NCBI GenBank assembly: GCA_037481875.1
Contig: JBBFKY010000009.1
Location: 62,001-126,000, forward strand
Reading direction: 5' to 3'
DNA length: 64,000 nt
Source of the DNA: Desulfosoma sp.
Lineage (GTDB): Bacteria; Desulfobacterota; Syntrophobacteria; Syntrophobacterales; DSM-9756
A model generated the notes under the pieces. It did not search any database. It worked only from the letters and a program-made list of their open reading frames with translations, and was not told the origin of the DNA. Below, one piece after another: positions 42,152-50,372 of this stretch; the first letter of the stretch is position 1, and each line of letters opens with the position of its first letter. The position numbers and the translations under genes were made by a program.

Positions 42152-43849
42152 TTACGGCTCGGAGAAAGTCTTCAAGGGTTCATCGCCAAGAATCTCTCGA
42201 ATCTTCAAGGCGATGGCATCACGCGTGAAAGGCTTTTGAATGAACGGTGTGCGCGGGTCCAGCACCCCGTAGGACACGATGGCGTTGTCCGTATAGCCCG
42301 ACATGTAGAGCACCTTAAGGTCGGGTATGGTTCGCATGAGTCGATCGATCAGCTGTTTTCCGCTCATTTTGGGCATCACCACATCGGTGAGAATAAGATC
42401 AGGTTTCAGCCCGGATTCCTCGACCAGGAGCAAAGCTTCGCCGGCATTGGCCGCCAGGGTCACCTTGTAGCCCAGCTCGTATAGAAGGCTTCCTATCATT
42501 TTGCGCAGCGTCTCGTCGTCTTCCACCACCAGAATATGTTGGCCTCGGCCTGCAGGGTGCATGACCATGTGTCTCTCTACCTTAGCCTGTACCTTGGCTT
42601 CGCTCGCCGGAAGATAGATCTTAAAAGTAGTGCCCCGCTGCGGTTCGGAATAAACCCGGATATGGCCGCCCGATTGCTTTACGATGCCGTATACCGTCGA
42701 CAATCCCAGCCCGGTTCCTCGACCTCGCTCCTTGGTGGTGAAAAAAGGCTCAAAAATGCGATCCAAAATCTCCTTGGTCATGCCGCAGCCTGTATCAGTG
42801 ACGGCAAGCCGCACATAAGCTCCGGGACTCACTCCGGAATGTGTGGACGCGTAGGCCTCATCCAAAACCACGTTGTTGGTTTCCATAAGAAGTGTCCCGC
42901 CTTGGGGCATGGCGTCGCGAGCGTTGACCGCCAAATTCATGATTACCTGCTCGATCTGCCCCGGGTCCACCAGGACGGGGGCAAGGTCCTCCGCCAACGC
43001 CATCTCCAGAGAAACATCTTCTCCGATAAGCCGGCGAAGCATTTTTTCAAGGTCACGCAGCACATCGTTCAGGTTCAAAATCACAGGTTGCAAGGTTTGC
43101 TTGCGGCTGAAGGCTAAAAGCTGACGAGTCAGTCCCGCCGCTCGGTTGGCGGCATTCAAAATTTCCTTCACATAACTGCGCAGAGGATCCTCTGGATAAA
43201 GCTTGTTGAGCACCATTTCGCCGTAGCCCAAAATGATGATCAGCAGGTTATTGAAATCATGGGCCACACCGCCCGCCAAACGTCCGACGGATTCCAGTCT
43301 TTGCGCCTGCTGCAGCTGTTCCTGAAGCTCAACCCTCTCATCCTCCGCGCTCTTGCGTTCGGTGATGTCCTGCATCACATGCACCGCCCCGAGAAGGCGG
43401 TGGTCTTCGCTCAGAATAGGGTCTACCGTGACATTGTACCAGCGGTCCTTGATCTGTATTTCCAGGCTTTCCCGCTTCAGACTGTGGCGCATGCGTCCCA
43501 GAGGGCAATCGGGAACGGGTTTCGGAGTTCCATGGGTGATTTCCCAGCATGGCTTTCCGATCATGGCTTCATCGTCGTGGGCAAGGATCCGTTCCGCCGC
43601 CTTGTTGCAACGCATCACGCGATGGTCGGCATCCAGAATGAAAACGGCGTCGCTGAGGGCATCAAAGGTCGTCTTCCACTCTTGGACCAACCGCTCGTTT
43701 TCTTCCACAAGAGACCGGAAGCGCACCACCAGAGGCGCATCCAGTCCGATCACCAGATCCACTTCCCCGCGCCGCAAGGCTTCCAAAGCGGCTTCGGCCT
43801 TGGCAAGCCTTTCCCGCAGATCATCATCGAAAGCTCCGGTCTCGCTCAT
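42152..43849 (-). CDS. Hybrid PAS histidine kinase with C-terminal receiver
   Basis: 565 residues. Order: N-terminal helix and PAS domain (WKTTFDALSDAVFILDADHR, LLGAVHVMQDITERK), HisKA with GRLAGGVAHDFNNLLIIILG (phospho-acceptor His), HATPase with NLAVNARDAMPQGGTLLMET, GCGMTKEILDRIFEPFFTTK and GRGTGLGLSTVYGIV, then a receiver (HILVVEDDETLRKMIGSLLY, DLILTDVVMPKMSGKQLIDR). Cytoplasmic, no membrane span. Its start overlaps the kaiB stop by 4 bases, so it belongs to the kaiC-kaiB operon as third gene. In other bacteria Kai-linked kinases convert KaiC state into output; that role here is inference. Confidence 0.9.
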   Translation of the reverse strand: MSETGAFDDDLRERLAKAEAALEALRRGEVDLVIGLDAPLVVRFRSLVEENERLVQEWKTTFDALSDAVFILDADHRVMRCNKAAERILAHDDEAMIGKPCWEITHGTPKPVPDCPLGRMRHSLKRESLEIQIKDRWYNVTVDPILSEDHRLLGAVHVMQDITERKSAEDERVELQEQLQQAQRLESVGRLAGGVAHDFNNLLIIILGYGEMVLNKLYPEDPLRSYVKEILNAANRAAGLTRQLLAFSRKQTLQPVILNLNDVLRDLEKMLRRLIGEDVSLEMALAEDLAPVLVDPGQIEQVIMNLAVNARDAMPQGGTLLMETNNVVLDEAYASTHSGVSPGAYVRLAVTDTGCGMTKEILDRIFEPFFTTKERGRGTGLGLSTVYGIVKQSGGHIRVYSEPQRGTTFKIYLPASEAKVQAKVERHMVMHPAGRGQHILVVEDDETLRKMIGSLLYELGYKVTLAANAGEALLLVEESGLKPDLILTDVVMPKMSGKQLIDRLMRTIPDLKVLYMSGYTDNAIVSYGVLDPRTPFIQKPFTRDAIALKIREILGDEPLKTFSEP

Positions 43850-44181
43850 GACGGATCCCCATCTTTTGTAAGACCCAAGGCCGCTAAAACTTTTTCCTCA
43901 TCGGTTAGGGACCCCAAAATGCTTCGCACAGGAGGCGGCCATTCCACGATCAAAGTGGGCACAACCATCACCTGGTGCTCAATGGCCGCCTTGTAGTCCT
44001 GGAGTACATCCACGATCATAATCTTGCAGTTTTCAAGCAAATACTTTTCGCACAGCCGGTTCAGCATCGCTTTGGCCTTGGCCGAATTAGGTTCATCGCC
44101 GGCCACAAAAAGCCGCAGCCGATACTTTGGCTTTGATTCGTGGATCGGGACGTTTTGCCTTTCATGCGCCTGTATCGTCAT
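43846..44181 (-). CDS. kaiB: KaiB-like thioredoxin-fold protein
   Basis: 111 residues. The core LRLFVAGDEPNSAKAKAMLN, LENCKIMIVDVLQDYKAAIE and VMVVPTLIVEWPPPVRSILG is the KaiB domain (the cyanobacterial counterpart has YVAGNTPNSVRALKTL and VLATPTLAKVLPPPVRRIIG). It lies between kaiC and a hybrid kinase, overlapping kaiC by 20 bases and the kinase by 4. The ATG at 44181 has CAGGAGGAAGTC before it. In cyanobacteria KaiB binds KaiC rhythmically; outside them such pairs are linked to stress response or timing without KaiA. A kaiA gene is not present here. Confidence 0.85.
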   Translation of the reverse strand: MTIQAHERQNVPIHESKPKYRLRLFVAGDEPNSAKAKAMLNRLCEKYLLENCKIMIVDVLQDYKAAIEHQVMVVPTLIVEWPPPVRSILGSLTDEEKVLAALGLTKDGDPS

Positions 44182-45856
44182 GACTTCCTCCTGATTCTTC
44201 TCCATCGCCGATCGGCGAAGGTCCCGGCATGGAAGACTTGGCCCGATCTACGGTCGCGGTTCGATTAGCCAAAGCTTGTTGGACTTCTTTCTGCGCAAGC
44301 CGCAATCGTTTAAGTTCCAGTTCTTTCAATTGAATATCGAAGTCGAGGCGCTGGGCTTTCAGTCGATCCTTGAGTTCCTGGCGTTGGCGAAGCGTGCCTG
44401 TCAGCACATCGCCTTCGCCAACATACGGGTCGAGAATGTGAATGCCGTCGTCGCTGATGACATATTCGTGTTTGACGTTGGAATGTCTGGAGCCTCTGGA
44501 CTTGAGCACGTGAAGGATCCGGTTGGTTTCGCCGGGACACGGCTGGTAGTGCAGAAAGAGTACCGTATCCACCATGGAGGAGATTTCGTTCCCGGAAATT
44601 TCCACATAGCCCGTAGATCCCGAGAGCTGATTGATCAAAAAAACCGTGATCCCTCGCTCCTTACAGGCATTGAGCAGCCTCATCAGATATTCGTAAGCGG
44701 CTTGTTTTCCGCCCATACGCTCACATGCGGAAATGGCATCCACCACTACGTGGGCCGGAGACAATGCCTCAATGCGTTCCATGGCTCGGAAAAAGTGATC
44801 TTCCGCCCCCATGGCTTCTGGATAATGGACCAGGAAAGCGAGAAGTTCCGAGCGGGCATGGTCTCTGAGGTCCAAACCTGCACTTCGAACGTTTTCCAGC
44901 ATTGCTTCCTGGGATTCCTCGAACCCGATATAAAGAACACGTTCTCCACGATCGCAGGCTTGAGCCACAAAGGTGCTCGCAAGAATGGTTTTTCCCGTCC
45001 CAGGCAGTCCGGCGAAAAGAATACAGGCTCCTCGTCGATAGCCTCCACCCAGCATGTCGTCCAAACGAGGAATGCCCGTGGTCATTCGTTCCCCCAAAGG
45101 TTTATGGCGAAGTCCCACGGTGGATATAGGGGCCAAGCGAAGGCCGCCCATGCCGATGGTATAAGGATACTCGTTACGGCCGAAATCGGAACCACGATAC
45201 TTGATGACGCGAAGCCGCCGTGTGGTGATCTGAGCATCGACCCTTGCGTCCATGCGAATGAGGCAATCGGACAGGGAATCGAAAAACTCTTCATAAACCG
45301 ATGGGCCACCACGGGTTTGGCGAATGGTCAAAATGGCCGAAAGGCCCCCAGCCTGAAGCCAGTCATGGAGGGCATGGAGTTCATTGCGCATGGTCTGAGG
45401 GGAATCAAAAAGGCGTAAAGCCACTTCAAGGGCGTCGATAACGACACGTCGAGCGTTCATTTCACGCTGTTTTCCGGAGGTTATGGCCAAGAGTCCTCTC
45501 AGGCTGAAATCGCCGCTTATAAAAGTTTCCGGCCTGATGCGCCCATCCAGCAAAACAAGCCGGTTCCGTTCCACGAGGCTCTCCAGGTTCCAGCCCAAAA
45601 CGGAGGCGTTTTCTCGAAGCTGAAGCGACGATTCTTCAAAACCGACAAAGATGCCCGGCTCTCCATGCAAGGCGCCGCGGTAGAGAAATTCCAGGCCCAA
45701 AAGGGTTTTTCCGGATCCCACACCACCACTCACCACGGTCGTTCGGCCTCGAGGAAGACCTCCTTCCAGAATGTGGTCCAATCCTTCGATGTAGGTAGGC
45801 GCCTTGTCCAAAACAGCGTTTCGGCCGGTCTTTTCAGTGTCCACAAAGATTGCCAT
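44162..45856 (-). CDS. kaiC: KaiC-family double-domain RecA-like ATPase
   Basis: 564 residues in two RecA-like halves. CI has Walker A GGVGSGKT (44-51) and the catalytic glutamate pair in GFEESS (74-75). CII has GLPGTGKT (283-290) and GFEESQ (313-314). At the CII phosphorylation segment this protein reads EISSMVDT, with two adjacent serines (426-427) where cyanobacterial KaiC has Ser431-Thr432, so autokinase sites are probably kept. A long charged helix follows (about 480-540), unlike cyanobacterial KaiC. The ATG at 45856 has GGAG eight bases before it. It may act as an ATP-driven timer or scaffold with KaiB and the following kinase. Confidence 0.88.
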   Translation of the reverse strand: MAIFVDTEKTGRNAVLDKAPTYIEGLDHILEGGLPRGRTTVVSGGVGSGKTLLGLEFLYRGALHGEPGIFVGFEESSLQLRENASVLGWNLESLVERNRLVLLDGRIRPETFISGDFSLRGLLAITSGKQREMNARRVVIDALEVALRLFDSPQTMRNELHALHDWLQAGGLSAILTIRQTRGGPSVYEEFFDSLSDCLIRMDARVDAQITTRRLRVIKYRGSDFGRNEYPYTIGMGGLRLAPISTVGLRHKPLGERMTTGIPRLDDMLGGGYRRGACILFAGLPGTGKTILASTFVAQACDRGERVLYIGFEESQEAMLENVRSAGLDLRDHARSELLAFLVHYPEAMGAEDHFFRAMERIEALSPAHVVVDAISACERMGGKQAAYEYLMRLLNACKERGITVFLINQLSGSTGYVEISGNEISSMVDTVLFLHYQPCPGETNRILHVLKSRGSRHSNVKHEYVISDDGIHILDPYVGEGDVLTGTLRQRQELKDRLKAQRLDFDIQLKELELKRLRLAQKEVQQALANRTATVDRAKSSMPGPSPIGDGEESGGSHDDTGA

Positions 45857-45891
45857 TACCTTGACTCCGTCTTTGATTCCCTTCAGTCTTT

Positions 45892-46128
45892 TCATGCGCC
45901 AAAACACGCGGGTCGGTCCGGCGCCCCGACGTGTCTTTCACTCCAGGCATCGGCTTTGGCTTCCAAGACGGTAAAGCCGCCCCAATCCTTTACGGCTTGC
46001 CTTCGGCGTTGGTTGCGAGAATGAAACAACCTGTGACTAACATTTTTTCGAATCGTGAGCCAGCCGAAACTCCTCACCGGTTTTCTAAGAAAAATTGCCC
46101 CCAAAAGACGTTGAACCTTGCTGTGCAT
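45892..46128 (-). CDS. Small basic protein, 78 aa, upstream of kaiC
   Basis: Starts MHSKVQRLLGAIFLRKPVRS with a perfect AAAGGAGATTC ribosome site seven bases before the ATG. Basic and without cysteine clusters except near the end, with a hydrophobic patch early. I recognise no family. It ends 36 bases before the kaiC start, so it is probably the first gene of the kaiC-kaiB-kinase operon. Coding potential rests on the ribosome site and position; composition is only moderately protein-like. Confidence 0.4.
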   Translation of the reverse strand: MHSKVQRLLGAIFLRKPVRSFGWLTIRKNVSHRLFHSRNQRRRQAVKDWGGFTVLEAKADAWSERHVGAPDRPACFGA

Positions 46129-47054
46129 GAATCTCCTTTCTCGCTTACACTTTTCTTACGAAGCTAATTTTATTCTTGAACCCAGACGCGGTGTGTATAG
46201 AAAAAAATAAGGTGCATGAAATTCGGCCTTATGTCCTGAGGTGAACGAAAGCCCCGCCATGATGGAAATCATGACCGATGGATCTTCCCAGGTTTTATGG
46301 ATAGAACCTGATAGAGAATAGGTGAGAAGACTCAAACGGGGCTACAGGATCGGTGCGACGTTTCTCATCTTTCTCGTGATTGGGTATCCCTTACTTATTC
46401 ATTATGTTAGAGCCTTCGCTCGAAATGCTGTCTCTGTTTTTGCGCCACATCCCTTATGGTGTCTTGTGACACTATCCATGTGGTTAGAGTACAACACATT
46501 AGACAATCGTCTAGTGACGGATGGAAAAAAATCTACCCGGCGGACTATAAGGGTAAATTCTGGACCGGGGGCCCAACGCATCTCGTCTATACGGAGAAAA
46601 TGCCGGCGCATGTGGACATTAGAATTATGCTCAGAGACAAATTTTTGAGCCCTATTTACAAAGAATGTGAAGTAGACGATATTGTATGACGAAGTAACAA
46701 AATCTCTCAATTCAAATACTAATGTATTTATATGCCCAAACATAATAAATGGCTTATTTTCATTTACTTTTTCTGCACGCCTTTCTTGGTTTTCTTTTCC
46801 GTACATGCATTCCTTAATCAGAGACCTCCCTTCTGACGGCAGGTTTTGTGGCACGGAAACAGGAGCCGGCAGAAAATCGCCCGTAAAGAAATGATGTGCC
46901 TCTGTCGCGGACGCCGGCCCTGCGTGAATTGCCAAGAACGGGCGTCAAAAAGATGCGGTATGGAAGGATTTTATTGACATCTTAACATTTGATATACAAA
47001 ATATTAGCGCACTAACTGAATGTGCCGCATCAACCCGAGCCCAGGAGAGAGCCC
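46129..47054. other. AT-rich region without recognisable gene; promoter before the Fe-S gene
   Basis: From about 46300 to 46800 the DNA is much richer in A and T than any neighbour (long ATT/TTT-rich strings such as TTTATATGCCCAAACATAAT). Open frames on both strands lack ribosome sites and family resemblance. Such composition suggests foreign DNA or a remnant. At its right end, TTGACA (46974-46979) and CAAAAT (46997-47002) lie 17 bases apart and form a good promoter for the Fe-S protein gene starting at 47055. Confidence 0.45.
46974..47002 (+). promoter_or_regulatory. Sigma-70-type promoter upstream of the Fe-S protein
   Basis: TTGACA (exact consensus -35) followed after 17 bases by CAAAAT (four of six consensus -10 positions). 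The first base of the downstream ATG is 53 bases further on, leaving a leader of about 45 bases. The region around it is AT-rich, as expected of a promoter. Confidence 0.5.
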
Positions 47055-47801
47055 ATGAAAGACGATGTCCAGAAACTTCGGGTTTATCTAGATCATATGC
47101 AGATTCCCTTTTACGGCACCGGAGAAGTTCGATGGTTGGAAAGCGAACCGCCAGGGTATCGGCCTTCGGATCTTCTCTCGGGTGCTCGAAGCGTTTTCTG
47201 CTTGGGGGTTCCGGTGCCAAAGGGGGTTTTTCGATCTGGAGGGCGCTCAGAGACCACCTACTGGCGCACGGCAAGTGTGATCTACCGTTTCTTGGATGCT
47301 GTTCTTGTGCGTTGTGCAGCGATCTTGGAGGAGGCTGGGGAAACGGCCGTTCCGGTTTTCGGCTGTTTTCCTTATGAGGTGAAAGGGAAAGGGGATTTCT
47401 GGGGATATCTCAACTTGGTCAAGGCTGCCGAAGCGGCGGGACTTGGAAAGATAGGCAAGAACGGAGTGTTGTTCCATCCCAAGGTCGGATGCCGCCTGTT
47501 GCTCGGCGGTATGGTGACTTCGGCGGCTCTTCCCTCGTGGCGTCTGCCGGGAGAAGCGAGAGGGTGTCCGGATAATTGTTTCGCATGCCGAGAAGCTTGC
47601 CCTGTCCAGGCCATAGACGCGCAGGGATCCGTGGATCGGCTGCGCTGTGTGCGGCATTCCATGAGGAGTCCCTTATTTATCCACCTTATGAAGAGCGGGG
47701 AAGTGGCGGATTCCGAAGCCGCTTTGATCAATCACATCAGTGCGGTGGACGATCATTCCATGTACACATGCATCGCCTGTGTGGCTGCCTGCCCTTATTG
47801 A
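47055..47801 (+). CDS. QueG-like 4Fe-4S protein
   Basis: 248 residues. It resembles the epoxyqueuosine reductase fold in part: SDLLSGARSVFCLGVPVPKG, YLNLVKAAEAAGLGKIGKNG (typical of QueG-like proteins) and a double-cluster ferredoxin part GCPDNCFACREACPVQAID. The second cluster motif is CIACVAACPY at the very C-terminus. QueG itself is longer with a corrinoid-binding part, so this is a shortened relative rather than QueG. The ATG at 47055 follows AGGAGAGAGCCC. First gene of a set with a MarR regulator (33 bases on) and another Fe-S protein. Confidence 0.68.
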   Translation: MKDDVQKLRVYLDHMQIPFYGTGEVRWLESEPPGYRPSDLLSGARSVFCLGVPVPKGVFRSGGRSETTYWRTASVIYRFLDAVLVRCAAILEEAGETAVPVFGCFPYEVKGKGDFWGYLNLVKAAEAAGLGKIGKNGVLFHPKVGCRLLLGGMVTSAALPSWRLPGEARGCPDNCFACREACPVQAIDAQGSVDRLRCVRHSMRSPLFIHLMKSGEVADSEAALINHISAVDDHSMYTCIACVAACPY

Positions 47802-47833
47802 CCTTTCTTTTTCATAACGAAAAGGAGGTCCTT

Positions 47834-48259
47834 TTGGCTGACGACAGACTGATTTTTCTCTTATCCCGAGCGCACCACAAACTTCAGAATCACATTAAGG
47901 AACGGCTGGCCGCAGCAGGCGTTCGCCTCACCGTGGCTCAGGCCGGGATTCTTTTTCTCCTGAAGCACTTCGACGGGCGCACCATGACGGAGCTCAGCGG
48001 GGCGCTTTCCACGGACAACTCAGCGGTCACAGGCCTTGTGGATCGGCTTGAAAAACTGGGGTTCATTGTTCGACGCCCATGCCCCAAGGACCGTCGGGTT
48101 TATCGAATCCACATAACGCCGGAAGGAATCCAGGAGGTCAACAAGGCCAAGGATGTCATTCGGGCCGTCAATAAAGAAATCAAGGAAGGATTCAGCCCGG
48201 AAGAAATCGATGTTTTTCGAGCCGTTCTCAATGAAATTTTTACCAAGTTTTCGAAATGA
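47834..48259 (+). CDS. MarR-family transcriptional regulator
   Basis: 141 residues beginning at a TTG codon (47834) behind AGGAGGTCC; there is no ATG in a suitable place. The winged helix is clear: LTVAQAGILFLLKHFDGRTM, TELSGALSTDNSAVTGLVDR and LEKLGFIVRRPCPKDRRVYR, the MarR signature with DxRxxR. Lies between two iron-sulfur proteins on the same strand, suggesting it controls them and itself. Ligand unknown; oxidative or phenolic signals are usual for this family. Confidence 0.85.
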   Translation: MADDRLIFLLSRAHHKLQNHIKERLAAAGVRLTVAQAGILFLLKHFDGRTMTELSGALSTDNSAVTGLVDRLEKLGFIVRRPCPKDRRVYRIHITPEGIQEVNKAKDVIRAVNKEIKEGFSPEEIDVFRAVLNEIFTKFSK

Positions 48260-48413
48260 ACAAAATCTTCCATGGGATGATGGATCGGGTTGTGAGGTTT
48301 TATGACGGGAGCGGTAAGTGAGGGCCGCAGGCAACAGAGGCGCCTTTCCGTGTTTTGATGCGGACGATGATCGAAGTGGCATGGGTTTAAGTGAAAAGAA
48401 GGGAGAAGTTAAA

Positions 48414-49520
48414 ATGGCGACCAGGGTTTACGAAAACTTGCTGGAAGTGATGCAAGGCCGTGGAGGCCCTTACGCAGGGTTGAATATTCCTGAGTTTTTT
48501 GCGCTGGTGCAGGAACTGTTTGATCCTGAGGAAGCCGAGATCAACAACGTTTTGAGCCGAAAACCGGCCTCCGTGGCGGAGATTGCCGAGCGGGCCGCAA
48601 AGAGTCCCGAAAGGGTCGTCCATATTCTGGAAAGGATGGCTCGAAAAGGCCTCTGTGGGATCGTCAAAACATCCGACGGCGTGCTTTATCGAGGAGTCCC
48701 GTTCATGCCCGGAATTTTTGAGTTCACCTTTGTCGGAGGTGGGGAAACCGAACGAGAGAAGAGAATCGCACAATTGATACACGCTTACAAAAAAGCGTAT
48801 GTGGCAGCCAAAGGCATGGAAAGGATCACATATCCCGTAACGCGGGTCATCCCCGTGTTGCGAACCATCAAGGCCGGCAATATCGTTCACACGTACCATC
48901 AAGTAATCTCGTATATCGAAAAGTACGACGTCATCGGCGTTGGGGCCTGTTACTGCCGCCATGCGGCGGGGCTTCGTGGAGAGGATCTTCATGGAATGCC
49001 CGTGGATGTGTGCATGTGGTTTGGAGAGATGGCGGAAAACATCACCGAACGATTGGAAGGAAGGCGAATCAGCAAGGAGGAAGCAAAAGAAATTGTGAAT
49101 CGATGTGAAGAAGCGGGACTGATTCATATGAGCCGCAACACCAGTGAGGACATCGACTTCATGTGCCACTGTGACCGCTGGCATTGTGAAGTCGTCCGTC
49201 AGGTTCTCAAACAGCCGAAGCCCGGACTTGTTTTCAATTCTGGATTTGAGCCCTCTTTTAATGCTGAAGCGTGCCTTGCCTGCGGTACATGTTTGGAACG
49301 ATGCCCGGCGGAAGCCCTGACGATGGCCGAGCAAAGCGTGCCCGCGGTGGACAAGGATCGATGTTTTGGGTGCGGTGCTTGTGCTACCGGATGTCCGGAA
49401 GGGGCCATCGGTTTGGTCAACAAGCCGGCTTTTCCTGCGCCGCCGAAAACCACCAAAGACCTGGCCAAAGCCTTGAAAAAAGCGCTGGAAAGGGATGAAG
49501 CAGCTTCTCAAGGCTCATAA
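48414..49520 (+). CDS. 4Fe-4S dicluster protein with N-terminal winged-helix-like part
   Basis: 368 residues. The N-terminal part reads VSRKPAS-like winged-helix text (EINNVLSRKPASVAEIAERA, RVVHILERMARKGLCGIVKT). The middle has a Cys/His cluster GVGACYCRHAAG and MCHCDRWHCE. Near the C-terminus are two ferredoxin clusters, CLACGTCLERCP and CFGCGACATGCP. The family is common in Desulfobacterota and archaea but I know of no assigned role; the combination suggests a redox-sensing or electron-transfer protein. ATG at 48414 follows GGGAGAAGTTAAA. A hairpin terminator lies 18 bases after the stop. Confidence 0.75.
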   Translation: MATRVYENLLEVMQGRGGPYAGLNIPEFFALVQELFDPEEAEINNVLSRKPASVAEIAERAAKSPERVVHILERMARKGLCGIVKTSDGVLYRGVPFMPGIFEFTFVGGGETEREKRIAQLIHAYKKAYVAAKGMERITYPVTRVIPVLRTIKAGNIVHTYHQVISYIEKYDVIGVGACYCRHAAGLRGEDLHGMPVDVCMWFGEMAENITERLEGRRISKEEAKEIVNRCEEAGLIHMSRNTSEDIDFMCHCDRWHCEVVRQVLKQPKPGLVFNSGFEPSFNAEACLACGTCLERCPAEALTMAEQSVPAVDKDRCFGCGACATGCPEGAIGLVNKPAFPAPPKTTKDLAKALKKALERDEAASQGS

Positions 49521-49537
49521 TATGGCCATAAAAAAAA

Positions 49538-49563
49538 GGGATGAGGCCATCGGGCCTCATCCC
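49538..49563. terminator. Bidirectional terminator between Fe-S gene and tRNA-Trp
   Basis: GGGATGAGGCC and GGCCTCATCCC form a perfect 11-bp stem around ATCG. On the plus side it follows the Fe-S gene stop by 18 bases; on the minus side it is preceded by an A-run (T-run in that transcript), so it also ends the tRNA-Trp transcript. Confidence 0.85.
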
Positions 49564-49575
49564 CTTGATTTTCCG

Positions 49576-49652
49576 TGGCAGGCCAGGAGGGATTCGAACC
49601 CCCAACCCCCGGATTTGGAGTCCGGTGCTCTAGCCGTTCGAGCTACTGGCCT
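49576..49652 (-). tRNA. tRNA-Trp (CCA anticodon)
   Basis: On the minus strand the sequence starts AGGCCAGTAGCTC and ends CTGGCCTGCCA, giving a full 7-bp acceptor stem with discriminator G and encoded CCA. The anticodon stem CCGGA/TCCGG encloses the loop CTCCAAA, anticodon CCA, reading UGG (Trp). The T loop has GGTTCGAATCC. Single isolated gene followed by the terminator at 49538. The tryptophanyl-tRNA synthetase gene lies 8 kb to the right. Confidence 0.97.
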
Positions 49653-49842
49653 GCACGCCCGGACCTTATAGCGAGTCCCTTGAGGCTTGTAAAGGAAAAT
49701 GTGGCCATTGGGGCCTGCAGAGCGCGGGCCGGCTGAAGCGTGAAGAAAAAAACAGGGAGCCCCGTTGCCTTCGGCACGCTTTGTGCTTAAAATAACTTAA
49801 AATTGCAAAGGAAATCCCTTAGAGGGATGGAAGGAGGGTGTG

Positions 49843-50106
49843 ATGAAGATTAAGTACTGTAAAAAATACGAAAAGTACGTGAGCCAGCAGCATTGTGAAT
49901 TTTTCAATGAAGGGGCTTCCTGTGAATTTTACAGCCCTGTGACATGGAGCAGTATCAAGGAACTGCTTCAGGACGTGAATCGTCCCAAGTGGGAAGTGAG
50001 CGAAGTCATCAAACCCTTTAAGTGCCATCTTTTGGATCGGCAATATCTGAACCAGATGAGCCGAAGGCGGCGGGAACAGCGAAAGAGGCCGACGGTCCGC
50101 GCCTAG
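49843..50106 (+). CDS. Small conserved-looking Cys/Lys-rich protein, 87 aa
   Basis: Starts MKIKYCKKYEKYVSQQHCEF and contains a second Cys region GASCEFYS; ends in a basic tail (RRRREQRKRP). The ribosome site AAGGAGGGTGTG lies directly before the ATG, so translation is likely. Cysteine spacing (C..12..C..9..C) suggests a small metal site, perhaps with a later Cys (KCHLL). I recognise no named family. Stands alone between tRNA-Trp and the biotin carboxylase gene. Confidence 0.65.
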   Translation: MKIKYCKKYEKYVSQQHCEFFNEGASCEFYSPVTWSSIKELLQDVNRPKWEVSEVIKPFKCHLLDRQYLNQMSRRRREQRKRPTVRA

Positions 50107-50372
50107 CCCGGTTCTTTTCATTTTGCTGAAACACAAGGCTTTCTTCCATCGAAACTCCCCCCTTGATCCCCGTGTTGGGCTCATGATACGAGCATCAGGT
50201 GACGCGGCGGAATTTTAGAGGCGCCGCGGTCCGAGCCGAGGATTCTTGGAATGGGCCGTGAAGCGTCATCATGTCGGCGTGGCATGTCAAAGGAGACCGC
50301 ATCGGCAAAGGGTGAAGTTTTGCCGCCGGTGCCATCCGTCAGGTCCGTGGAACGTCAGAAGGATGACCCCCT

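Noticed and set aside
46402-46935. 177-aa open frame on the minus strand in the AT-rich region
   Set aside because: No start with a ribosome site and no recognisable family; the long frame is a product of base composition.
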